From Pectinophora gossypiella (Eukaryota > Arthropoda > Insecta > Lepidoptera > Gelechiidae): a stretch of 64,000 nucleotides of DNA. A model generated the notes under the pieces. It saw nothing but the letters and a program-made list of their open reading frames with translations. It was not told the origin of the DNA and searched no databases. The stretch covers positions 2,920,624 through 2,984,623 of the forward strand of contig NC_065431.1 of NCBI RefSeq assembly GCF_024362695.1, read 5' to 3'. This document shows positions 31,587 to 43,500 of the stretch, one piece after another (position 1 is the first letter of the stretch; every line of letters starts with the position of its first letter). The translations under genes were made by a program, and so were the position numbers.

Positions 31587-32048
31587 AGGGTATTAGTGAC
31601 TTCGTAACTAAAACTTTGAGGGATGATTCAGACCATGATTCTGAGTTGATATCAAGCGGAATTTCCGTCGCAAAAGTTTAAATTTTCATGAAATAAAATT
31701 TAAAAAAATATTAAAATTGTCATGTATTTTCCGACAGGGAAATTCGCTTGATACCAACTCAGAATCATGGTCTGAATCTTGTCTCTCAGTATTTGTTACG
31801 GTGTCACTAACACCCCGTACAAGTACGTATAGACTCAAGTGTGTATGTTACTGACACCGTAACAAATACTGAGGAGGATGACTCAGTTAAATATCAAGTG
31901 AAATTGTCCATCGCAATAGCAATTGAAAACAATTTATTGCAACACAAAAGTCATGAATTTTGCGACGAAAAATTCCACTTTATATTTACTCGGAATCAGA
32001 GCTGTATCATCCCTCTCAGTATTCGTTACGATTTCACTAACATCCTGT
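31587..32048. mobile_element. Dimeric MITE M1, third copy
   Basis: AGGGTATTAGTGACTTCG to TTTCACTAACATCCTG, with a spacer CCCCGTACAAGTACGTATAG. More diverged than the other two dimers. Confidence 0.8.
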
Positions 32049-32308
32049 ATTCGTTGCAAATTATCGTTTTTGTAATTAAGATATGTGCCTAAGTTTATAG
32101 TATATTATGTTTTGCACAAAGGTTCGTTGTTTGACTCATGCGTCATTATCATAACATATCAACGTAATTGGCTATTTGAGAGTTGTAACATTAAAACATG
32201 AAATATGTCGGATAATATGGTAGTTTTATCATTTAACGATAATTATCTAATAGTTTTTTTTCAGTTTGTCAGTTATAAAATATATAGGCGTTATTCACTC
32301 GTCGAAGA

Positions 32309-32420
32309 TTCAAATTCAAATACATCTTTATTCAGTAGGTAACATAGTTACACTTTGAATCGTCAATTTTTACATAACGAACGTCTCATCCCCCTAAAAC
32401 CACTGCAGCTTCTCACAATT
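32309..32420 (-). mobile_element. LINE 3' end, same family as 2114
   Basis: TTCAAATTCAAATACATCTT, ACACTTTGAATCGTCAATTT and GAACGTCTCATC, at 5' truncated length. Confidence 0.85.
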
Positions 32421-32579
32421 CTGGAACAATTATTGCCTAAAACTCTACTATGACATTTTAGTAAAATCTTGTTTTATTTTTCATAAATGGTCGTATGAAT
32501 TAGGTCTGCCTTTAATATTATTTTCAATAAAATTACGTTTTAAGGGATCTAACATTTTCATGGATTAATATAAATTATA

Positions 32580-35500
32580 GACTATTTTATGTATTTTTTT
32601 TTTTACCCGCCATGGATTTATTTCTTTTTCTTTTTTTTTGCTCATCGTAATAAAAGTTTACGGCGTAAAGTTGAACATACTGATTGCAATAGTGAATCGA
32701 ACACGTCCTACAAAAAGTTGGATCGATCTGTGAATCTCGCCGATCCGATTATCGGCACCCTGACTGCCGATCCGACTATCGGTGAAAGTGGAACGCGCCT
32801 AAATGGAATGATTAGTCTGACAGCAGGACAGAAAGATACAATACTGCTGAGTGCGAAAGAGATAGGTATTGTTCTGTCCATACATCTGCGCGTCGCTGCA
32901 AATTAACCAAATGTTGAACTACCCGCAATATTTGATTAATTTATACTGAATATTTTGATAAAAGGACAGAAAGATAGCATCCAGACTAGTGCGAAAGAGA
33001 CAAGTATTGTTCTGACAGCTGCTTATAAACAATAGCGTCCGACTGATAGCCAAGAACCTCCTATAAACTTATGCTATCCTGGTACATTCGCTGCGAAATG
33101 ACCAAATTTTGAACGTTCCGCCGTAATCTTTCAGTTGAAGTTATTTATTTTCTGGTTATAATTTTTCCTCTTGGTGTTTAATGCTTTCTTTAGATATTGA
33201 GACGCAAAACGAAATATGTAATGAATATTCCATTTATTATTAAAATTAAATTATTTATGTTGTTTGTTTCTTTAGCCCGATTCGTACCGCAGAATTAAAA
33301 TTAATTTAAAAATATCAGAGGCGGTAAGAAATTTGCCAGTAAATTGAAATTTTGTATCAAAATCTATTTATCTATAGATAAAATCTATTTATCTATAGAT
33401 AAATAGATTAATTTTACGCACCGGTATTAATTTTAAATTTATTTTTTATTTATGAAGTCTTAATTACCTTTATTTCTTTTTTTAACTTATTTAAAATCCA
33501 TAGCGCAAAATGAAACATTTTTTGTTGCAACAGTGAAACGAACAAATCCTGCAAAAAGTCGATAGATCTGTGCATCTCGCTCTATCGGCATATACCTTTT
33601 TCAGCCGATGGGACTGTCGGTAAAAAGTGGAACGCGCCGAAATAGTTTTTTTTGGACAGCAGGACAGAAAGATACAATACTGCTGAGTGCGAAAGAGATA
33701 TGTATTGTTCTGTCCATACACCTGCGCGTCGCTGCGAATGAACCAAATGTTGAACTACCCGCAATATTTGTCTAATTCATACTGTTTATTTTGATAACAA
33801 GACAGAAAGATACAATACAGCTGAGTGCGAAAGAGACGTGTATTGTTCTGACAGCTGCTTTTAAACAATAGCGTCCGGTTGTAAGCTCACGATCTCCTAC
33901 AAACTTATGCACTCCTGGTACATTCGCTGCGAAATGACCAAATTTTGAACGTTCCGCCGTAACATATTTTCTGGTTATGATTTTTCCTCTTGGTGTTTAA
34001 TGCTTTCTTTGGATATTGAGACGCAAAACGAAATCTATTTTTTTTTTTTAACTTTTTTATACCACGAAATCTATATTCTATATATTATTAAAATTAAGTT
34101 ACTTTTGTTGTTTGTTTCTTTAGCCCGACTCGTACAATAGAATTAAAATTAATTTAAAAATATCAAAGGAGGTACGAAATTAGCTAGTAAATTGAAGAGT
34201 TGTATCAAAATCGATTTATCCGTAATTTTATGCAACGGGATTAATTTTAAATTTATTTTTTTATTTATTAAATCTTTATTACTTTTATTTCTTTTGTACC
34301 TTATTCAAAATCCATGTCGCAAAATGAACCGTTTTTTATTGCAATAGTGAAATGAACACGTCCTACAAAAAGTCGATCGATCTGTGCATCTTGCTCTATC
34401 GGCATATACCTTTCTCAGCCGATGGGACTATCGGTGGAAAGTGGAACGCGCGGAATTATTTTCATTTGACAGCAGGACAGAAAGATACAATACTGCTGAG
34501 TGCAAAAGAGATATGTATTGTTCTGTCCATACACCTGCGCGTCGCTGCGAATGAACCAAATGTTGAACTACCCGCAATATTTGTCTAATTCATACTGTTT
34601 ATTTTGATAACAAGACAGAAAGATACAATACAGCTGAGTGCGAAAGAGACGTGTATTGTTCTGACAGCTGCTTTTAAACAATAGCGTCCGGCTGTAAGCT
34701 CACGATCTCCTGCAAACTTATGCACTCCTGGTACATTCGCTGCGAAATGACCAAATTTTTAACGTTCCGCCGTAACATATTTTCTGGTTATGTTTTTCCT
34801 CTTGGTGTTTAATGCTTTCTTTGGATATTGAGACGCAAAACGAAATCTATATTCTACATATTATTAAAATTAAGTTACTTTTGTTGTTTGTTTCGTTAGC
34901 CCGACTCGTACAATAGAATTAAAATTAATTTAAAAATATCAAAGGAGGTACGAAATTAGCTAGTAAATTGAAGAGTTGTATCAAAATCGATTTATCTGTA
35001 ATTTTATGCAACGGGATTAATTTTAAATTTATTTTTTATTTATTAAATCTTTATTACTTTTATTTCTTTTGTACCTTATTCAAAATCCATGTCGCAAAAT
35101 GAAACGTTTTTTATTGCAATAGTGAAACGAACACGTCCTATAAAAAGTCGATTGATCTGTGCATCTCGCTCTATTGGCATAATATACCTTTCTCAGCCGA
35201 TGGGACTATCGGTGGAAAGTGGAACGCGCGGAATTATTTTCATTTGACAGCAGGACAGAAAGATACAATACTGCTGAGTGCAAAAGAGATATGTATTGTT
35301 CTGTCCATACACCTGCGCGTCGCTGCGAATGAACCAAATGTTGAACTACCCGCAATATTTGTCTAATTCATACTGTTTATTTTGATAACAAGACAGAAAG
35401 ATACAATACAGCTGAGTGCGAAAGAGACGTGTATTGTTCTGACAGCTGCTTTTAAACAATAGCGTCCGGCTGTAAGCTCACGATCTCCTGCAAACTTATG

Positions 35501-37095
35501 CACTCCTGGTACATTCGCTGCGAAATGACCAAATTTTTAACGTTCCGCCGTAACATATTTTCTGGTTATGTTTTTCCTCTTGGTGTTTAATGCTTTCTTT
35601 GGATATTGAGACGCAAAACGAAATCTATATTCTACATATTATTAAAATTAAGTTACTTTTGTTGTTTGTTTCGTTAGCCCGACTCGTACAATAGGATTTA
35701 AATTAATTTAAAAATATCAAAGGAGGTACGAAATTAGCTAGTAAATTGAAGAGTTGTATCAAAATCGATTTATCTGTAATTTTATGCAACGGGATTAATT
35801 TTAAATTTATTTTTTATTTATTAAATCTTTATTACTTTTATTTCTTTTGTACCTTATTCAAAATCCATGTCGCAAAATGAAACGTTTTTTATTGCAATAG
35901 TGAAACGAACACGTCCTATAAAAAGTCGATTGATCTGTGCATCTCGCTCTATTGGCATAATATACCTTTCTCAGCCGATGGGACTATCGGTGGAAAGTGG
36001 AACGCGCGGAATTATTTTCATTTGACAGCAGGACAGAAAGATACAATACTGCTGAGTGCAAAAGAGATATGTATTGTTCTGTCCATACACCTGCGCGTCG
36101 CTGCGAATGAACCAAATGTTGAACTACCCGCAATATTTGTCTAATTCATACTGTTTATTTTGATAACAAGACAGAAAGATACAATACAGCTGAGTGCGAA
36201 AGAGACGTGTATTGTTCTGACAGCTGCTTTTAAACAATAGCGTCCGGCTGTAAGCTCACGATCTCCTGCAAACTTATGCACTCCTGGTACATTCGCTGCG
36301 AAATGACCAAATTTTTAACTTCAGTTGAAGTTATTTTCTGGTTATGATTTTTCCTCTTGGTGTTTAATGCTTTCTTTGGATATTGAGACGCAAAACGAAA
36401 TTTATATTCTATATATTATTAAAATTAAGTTACTTATGTTGTTTTTTTTTTAGCCCGACTCGTACAGTAGAATTAAAATTAATTTAAAAATATCAAAGGA
36501 GGTACGAAATTAGCTAGTAAATTGAAGAGTTGTATCAAAATCGATTTATCTGTAATTTTATGCAACGGTATTAATTTTAAATTTATTTTTTATTTATTAA
36601 ATATTAATTACTTTTATTTCTTTTTTTACCTTATTCAAAATCCATGGCGCAAAATGAAACGTTTTTTATTGCAATAGTGAAACGAACACGTCCTACAAAA
36701 AGTCGATCGATCTGTGCATCTCGCTCTATCGGCATATACCTTTCTCAGCCGATCGGACTATCGGTGGAAAGTGGAACGCGCGGAATTATTTTCATTTGAC
36801 AGCAGGACAGAAAAATACAATACTGCTGAGTGCGAAAGAGATATGTATTGTTCCGTCCATACACCTGCGCGTCGCTGCGAATGAACCAAATGTTGAACTA
36901 CCCGCAATATTTGTCTAATTCATACTGTTTATTTTGATAACAAGACAGAAAGATACAATACAGCTGAGTGCGAAAGAGACGTGTATTGTTCTGACAGCTG
37001 CTTTTAAACAATAGCGCCCGACTGTGAGCTCACGATCTCCTGCAAACATATGCCATCCTGGTACATTCGCTGCGAAATGGTCCAATTTTAAACTT
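32580..37095 (+). repeat. Tandem array of six 774-839 bp units
   Basis: GTGGAACGCGC occurs at 32788, 33627, 34441, 35219, 35997 and 36771. The central units are exactly 778 bp apart and nearly identical; the outer ones are diverged. Each unit contains two copies of a ~50-bp foldable block (GACAGAAAGATACAATAC, loop with GAGTGCGAAAGAGA, GTATTGTTCTG). Short frames of up to 105 codons recur, but none is preserved in all units, so no coding function is claimed. Confidence 0.92.
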
Positions 37096-38425
37096 TCCGA
37101 CGTATATTTTAAGTTTTAACAGATTAGGTAGGTGTCCTGCTTTTATATTATTATTTTTTAATCTTAATTTTATATTCGAATCTCGGGAAAAATAAAACGA
37201 TTCTAATAATAATATAACTTACACCTTTATTTACATAACGCACAATTTAAGTCGTAACATAACTATGTGATGTCATATTACACAGACCAATCTCCATAGA
37301 CAAACATCTTATAATTAGTACAAAAAAGGTTTGTTTTATATTTTATAGCTGTCAAAGTAAAGTAAAATCTGTGCCTACTACAAAATAGGTCCCGTTTATG
37401 AAGCCAGCATAAATCGTTGTCAATTTCTGGTCAAATTATTTAAAAGAAAACGTTTTGACAGAGATCGATGGTCGGCGAATACATGTTGTGTGGATAAGAG
37501 GATGATGATATTTGAAGTCTATTTTGACAATTCGCAGTGAAACAACATAATTATGTCGTGATGGGAGTCAATAGTTGTTGTAGTGTTGTCAGATACAAAC
37601 AAGGTTAATTTATTACAAACTCAAAATGCTATTTCATGAAAGGGGGCACAGCAGTGCCCCAGAGTTGGCAATGGCCAAGTCGCAATCAATAACATATAAC
37701 TTTAAATTCTATTTGTCTCATAGAAATTGGTCTACGGTCCCCGTTTGTTAGGGTTAAGTACCGAATTTGAGCAAAATTAAACACCTTTTACTAAAACAAA
37801 ACATCATGTCATTCGCGCGTAAAATCTGCTAAAACTCAGTTTATTTATTCTTAATCGACTTTAGGTGTGGATCGAGTTCTCGAGACTGGATCTAGTGAGA
37901 AATTGTGGGAAAAATATGTAAAATGACTTAAGACAGAAACAAATTGATTTTTACGCGCGAATGTTACTCAGTCACCACAGATTACACAAAAAAATCTCAT
38001 TAGTCGTTTACGAAGGTTGCTTTAGAATATAAAAAATATTTTAAGAGTACCAAAAATATAGGACCATTTAGTTAGAAATTAAAAATAAAAAGATTTTACA
38101 GTTTTTATAAATATTACGTAATTATTTTCTGTATACATTTAGTAGCAGTTGACAAAAATAGTGTTGAAGAGGATTGGGTGAAAAATAATAAGTTTCATAG
38201 ATATTTTTATCAACTATTATAAAACGTAATACAGTACTATGTCTGGTTAAAACTTTTTAAGTTTGCTTTTAAGTAGAATAATTATAATACAAAAATATAT
38301 TAGTGGACGGCATGTCATTATATTCATACTTTTATAATTTGTTTTCCAATATATTTTTAAAAAATATGGAAGACATATAGCACCTACAATATAATAATTA
38401 TACGTTACAATGAAGACTAAAAGAA

Positions 38426-38460
38426 CACTTAGGCGCACGGTAGTGCGCCAGCCAAGTTCA
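38426..38460. other. Stem-loop 1 of a related pair
   Basis: GGCGCACGGTAGTGCGCC folds as a 7-bp perfect stem with a GGTA loop, inside CACTT...GCCAAGTTCA. Confidence 0.5.
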
Positions 38461-39286
38461 TAAGAAACATTTTAAAATGGCAATCAAATTACAGTTCTTA
38501 AATGTAAATAAAAAAAGAGATTCTAACCTCAATATCTGTTTACATAGTTAAGTAGGATACAATTGGATTAAAGAGATTACGTAAATTCAATTACAATTAA
38601 CGAGATAAATCAACAAAATCTAATGGAATGCATGAATTTAACAAAACATACAGAAACAATTTCGATAGAAACATTTTAAACGATTTTTCTTGACAATGTC
38701 TCGGCTCGGAATACAAATATATTACAATAAAAGACTTACATTAATAATAAACCTCACCGTTTCTCGATAGATTTTAAGTCTATGAAAAAAATTGGTAAAA
38801 AAATTAGTTATAGTCAATACACCTAAAGACCTAAGGACGGTTCCCACATAAGACTAGCAGCTATCGGTAATAAATGATTCTACTAAACAAATAGATTTTT
38901 AACTAAGTATACACATTTGCCTCGAACCGACAAGTAAAGATGCATGGCAAACCCGAAGCCCGATTAAAGATAAAAATTAAAATTAATGATTTTAAATATT
39001 TACAGAATAAAAAAACAGTCCCGTGATATGTCAATCTTTTCCCCCCAAGACCTAATCTGTCATTATTATTATAAAACACAATTATAATAACTTTATAACG
39101 AATTTGTTCAATCATTTTTAATTTAATGGAATGATAAATTTTATCACATTTTGTTGACATTAAGTATGACGCTTACAAGAGTAAAAAAAAACTGTATTAA
39201 AATTAAAATAACATCAAGGTGGTACGATACGCGATTTTTAAAATGATAAAAATGCGACGGTATTTTTTCGCTCGTCACTTTTTAAC

Positions 39287-39320
39287 CACTTGAGCACAGT
39301 TGTGCGTCAAGCCAAGTTCA
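39287..39320. other. Stem-loop 2 of a related pair
   Basis: TTGAGCACAGTTGTGCGTCA-A folds as a stem with one bulge, inside the same CACTT...GCCAAGTTCA frame as stem-loop 1. Confidence 0.5.
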
Positions 39321-40476
39321 CTGCACATATCAAGATAAAATACACAATAATTTTCGACAAATACAATACGTTTTCAAACTATGAATTTTAAATACATCGT
39401 TTTCATAATTAAAAAAGTATTTTTTGCCATACATAGTTTCTTAACGTATCTGATATTTTACTGCAATATATTCCTTTGCAAAATAATTTGTTACACATCA
39501 AAGAAAACCAAACTTCACCGACGTCTATACATATTAATTCGGTTGAAATCAGATTTCCTTTTAAAACTAGTCTTTTTGCAAGGAATGTGTTTATTTAAGT
39601 AAATGAGCAGTACTGTCTTAAGGCCTCTATGACCTCTTTTACGTCCACAAAATAAGCGTTCGTCAATATCAACTTACAAATACTAAACTGTTTTATTTCT
39701 TACTAAAACATAACGGCTAAAAATGTTTTTTCCGGAATGGCTATTATTTTATTGTGATTTAACTAGCCATTACCTTTTTCGTTTTCTTTATTAAGTACAA
39801 TATGAACTATATTTTGTAAATGATCATAAAAACAAACCACCACATAAATTTCATAATTCTAAATAATTACACTTACCAGATGGTTTTAAAACAACAAAAC
39901 GTGAAAATAACAGTTTAGTATTCAGAAGTAGTAATTCTGGAAGCCACGGGGCCAGTCAAGAAGCTAGCGAAACGACACAAAAGACATACAAGAGTACTTA
40001 CAGGTATTGCATTATAAAGGAACTTGGGTGCAAAATTACAGTGCCCCCAAGTTGACATCACGTTTGTATCGTAAGTACATACAAGACTGAAATCAACAAA
40101 TCCGCTTCTAAGCCCGTTCGCTCCCAGAAACGTTTTCATAAAGCTAAAAGTAATTCAGTTACAACTGGCAACACTGGCTGTAATTATAATTCATAACAAC
40201 ACAACGTTTAAATCTAAAAAAAAACAAAAAGTCAAGATGCTGTGATAGTTCCCAGCCAGTAATAGTGTTTATTCAAAAATATATATTTTTTAACGAATAT
40301 GCAAACTGCAAACTACTCCTTTACAAAACGTTTTTTTGACGTTTGTCAGGTCAGTGTTGCCATAAGTCAGTCAGTGTTGCCAGTTCAAAACCCAATTCTC
40401 TAAGCTTTATGATTGTCAGACGTGCCTTAAGACGCAACAGCGTAATGTAACGATACAACTAGTTGGTAAGCTATAG

Positions 40477-40588
40477 TTATCTTCGGCTGTTCAGCTCGTA
40501 ACCGTTCTCCTTGCTCGGTGTCTTCGGCGGCGGTGGTTTGGCCACCACGTGACCTTCCAACCTTAGCGTGCTTTGGCGGTGTGATGAC
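40477..40588 (-). CDS. CD36-family last coding exon, cytosolic tail
   Basis: Acceptor CTTCAG. Encodes SSHRQSTLRLEGHVV, a KPPPPKTPSKE stretch and ELNSRR-stop. TAA at 40479-40477. Confidence 0.82.
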
Positions 40589-43500
40589 CTGAAGACGAAG
40601 ATTTTTAATTTTAGCAAAACTTAAACGCATTCGGCATCATTCTATTATTTTCTAGATTAGATAAATAAGCACATCAGATCCTGCAATTGTGCAAAAGAGG
40701 ATTGGCTTCTAGTAAGGAGTGTTGAGATTGACGAATCCATATGCTCCTCACCCGACTGATGAAATGAAGGAACAGACCTGCTTATGGTCTTCGGACCGAT
40801 TGCAAGTGGTGACAAAATAAGAAGAAAAAGATAAGTAAAAGTATTTTTTCATACATTTTGCCATTTCGTGTTAATCTGTCCTCCTGTTCTAAATCTTAGT
40901 ATTGGTGTACTGATTGTGCTCAGTTTTACATGGGTCACTCTTGGCGTCGGCGTGTTAATAGTATTCCTCTAGGCATTGGCGTTTGGGTACACTTAGGACA
41001 TCAATGATAACAATAATTTTATCATCGACGTCCTAAGTGTATAAACACCTAATCTTAGTATTGTCGTCCTAATTGTACCCAGTCCTAGTATGGGCGTCCT
41101 AAACGTACCTTATGAGACAAGTAACAGCCAACAGTATAAGCAGGATTCCGAGTGCGGACAGCCCCCAGCCAAGAGCCAGTCGCGCGATCGGAGGCACCTT
41201 GGTGGCCAGGCGCAGCAGGGAGGAGACTTCATCGGGGAGCTCGTCGATACCCTGCAAGTTGAAATATAAAGTGATATAAAGGCTTTGCAGTGTTTTACTA
41301 AGACATTTTTTTTGACGTGACTTATTGTAGGTTTGCCGCAAATGCTGAGAGCATAATTGGTACTGGTACAAAATTGAAGACAACAGGCCTGAGGGTGCCC
41401 ATTTGGGCGCGACCCTCGGCTCAGGGCGTCGTCTGAGAGGAAAATATTTGAAAGAATTAATCGACCTTAGTGGGTCGAATTACCGGGTGAGAGCCTTCAG
41501 CGCTCCCCATTTGTCCGGCCAAGTAGTTAATGCCATCTGCGGCAAATATACAATAAGTAAAAAAAAAGTGGGTCGATAGCGATAAGCGCTGAATGAGGGA
41601 AATTGTTGACCACGCCGGCGGGTATCGGGATTGAACTGAGACGAAGACAACGATCGTGTTATAAATCTTTCTACATAATTCATTGCTTCATTAGTACCGC
41701 GCAACCACAACTAGCGCTTGTGTTACTACGCAAAGAACGGCTGGTAGATCGAAGTGGCGATTTAGCCGCGGCCGCTTCACACGCCGACGTGAGTCAACAG
41801 GCGACATGCGGACTCTTGTAATTCAGTGCTGAGGGCATATCGCCCTTTTCTCTAAGATCTGTGAGGTAGATGAAATAAAGATGGCGGATGCATTCGCTGA
41901 TAAGTGGGACTCCCCATTGCTGCGCCAATGGTTGAAGCTCCACCTCTCTAAAGTTTTCATTCGCTCTGTTTTATACTAACCCTAGCTTTAAGCTTGCATT
42001 GTTACTAACATCTATGGGCCTGTGTCTGAAAATAAATAATTTGAATGAATTTGAATTACCTCCTCGAACCACAGGATAGGGAAGATGATGTCGGGGAAGT
42101 TGGCGACCTGCTTGATGTCCACCACTTGGGACACCGCCAGGTTGATCTGGATGCGGGCGCGCGCGCGCATCGCAATGCCCATCTCCTGGAATTAGTAAGA
42201 ATGATGTAAGTAAGTAAGTAGTCGTTACATGAGCCATGCCAGGGGCCTTTGGCGTCTCAATACCTGACACCAGGGTTGATGAGGTTGGTAATCACCTCAC
42301 AACCCATATGACAGAAGTAAGAATAATAATATTTTTTATTCAGAAAAAAATATTACAACTGTTTACAAATCATCATCAGACATAGTATTGGTAAAACCGT
42401 GCTATCTCACTCACCGGTTGCACGTCAATGAAGAGGCGATGGTCCTCCGGGTTGGGAGGCGAGATGCCCTCCACGGCCTCCCGGAGGCTGTCGTCGGCCA
42501 GGTAGAAGTGGGGGAACGACAGCATGATTGGCGAGTCTGTAACGCAGTGAATAAACAATGAGAAGGTGGTTTTTTTATACTCCTTTTAGGACGTAGGTGC
42601 TCTCTAGGACGGGATTTTGCGAAATACAACCCTAAGCGGTTAAAAGGGGTGGCAAAGTTTGTATGAATTACAAACTACTATATAGTATTATATAGTTTTA
42701 CTATATAATAGTAGGGATCACGCGAACGAAGCAGCGGGTAACAGATAGTCGTCTCCTTAGCGTTATCCCGTTTTTCACAGGGTCCGCTTACCTAACTTGA
42801 AGATTTAAAAACGCATTTCTCGGGAATGTGGGTTTCGTCACGATGTTTTCCTTCACCGCTGAGCACGTGATAATAATGTATGATCACAGAATGAAAACAA
42901 AATTCGAAAATCATTGGTTTGGCTACCCACAGTTTATTGTCAAATAAATTCGGTTTGCCTCTACTGACGTTATAAAAGACGTTATTGCTGAACACTGCTT
43001 CCTGAGATACAGGTTTCCTAGTTCAGGTAGCAGGGTTATACTTCTGTAGCATTTGCAATAAACAATTTTTATTATTATTGGTGAGTCGAGTCAAGGGTTC
43101 CAACACACACAGGGTAAGAGCTAGAGAGAAATATGTTTTATAGTTCTATTTACCATATTGGCATAAAGACACGTTGAATAGTCCGTTGGGCGCGCACGGC
43201 GGACCCGCGGGGCAGAAACAGCGGTTGTGTTCGTCGTCGGCGAACACGTCTTCTGGCGGGGTGAAGCGGTATCCTTCGACTCCTGACGCCGACTCCACGT
43301 CGCGCAAGTACCTGTTGATGGATTATCACAATGGGAACATTTAAATCGATTTTTTGACTCGAACGTAGTGTGTAAAACCGCTCGAGTCAGCGCTTAAACG
43401 CTGAAGTCGACCCTCGAGCAGATTGCTAATGCTCAAGTCGGGACTCGACTGAGGCGCTTGACACTTGAGCAGTGGCTTGTGCGTTTAAGTGAAAAAGTCT

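Larger units (their letters stand above)
37096..40476 (-). other. Probable long 3' UTR of the CD36-family gene
   Basis: About 3.3 kb free of the mobile elements that fill neighbouring DNA. A minus-strand AATAAA lies at about 37222, a candidate poly-A signal. Two related hairpins sit at 38426-38460 and 39287-39320. No frame has a recognisable family. The extent of the UTR is inferred. Confidence 0.45.

Noticed and set aside
34352..34588. Protein-coding gene in the tandem array (78-105 codon frames).
   Set aside because: The frame is not maintained across the six units, and the units are diverged non-coding-like repeats.
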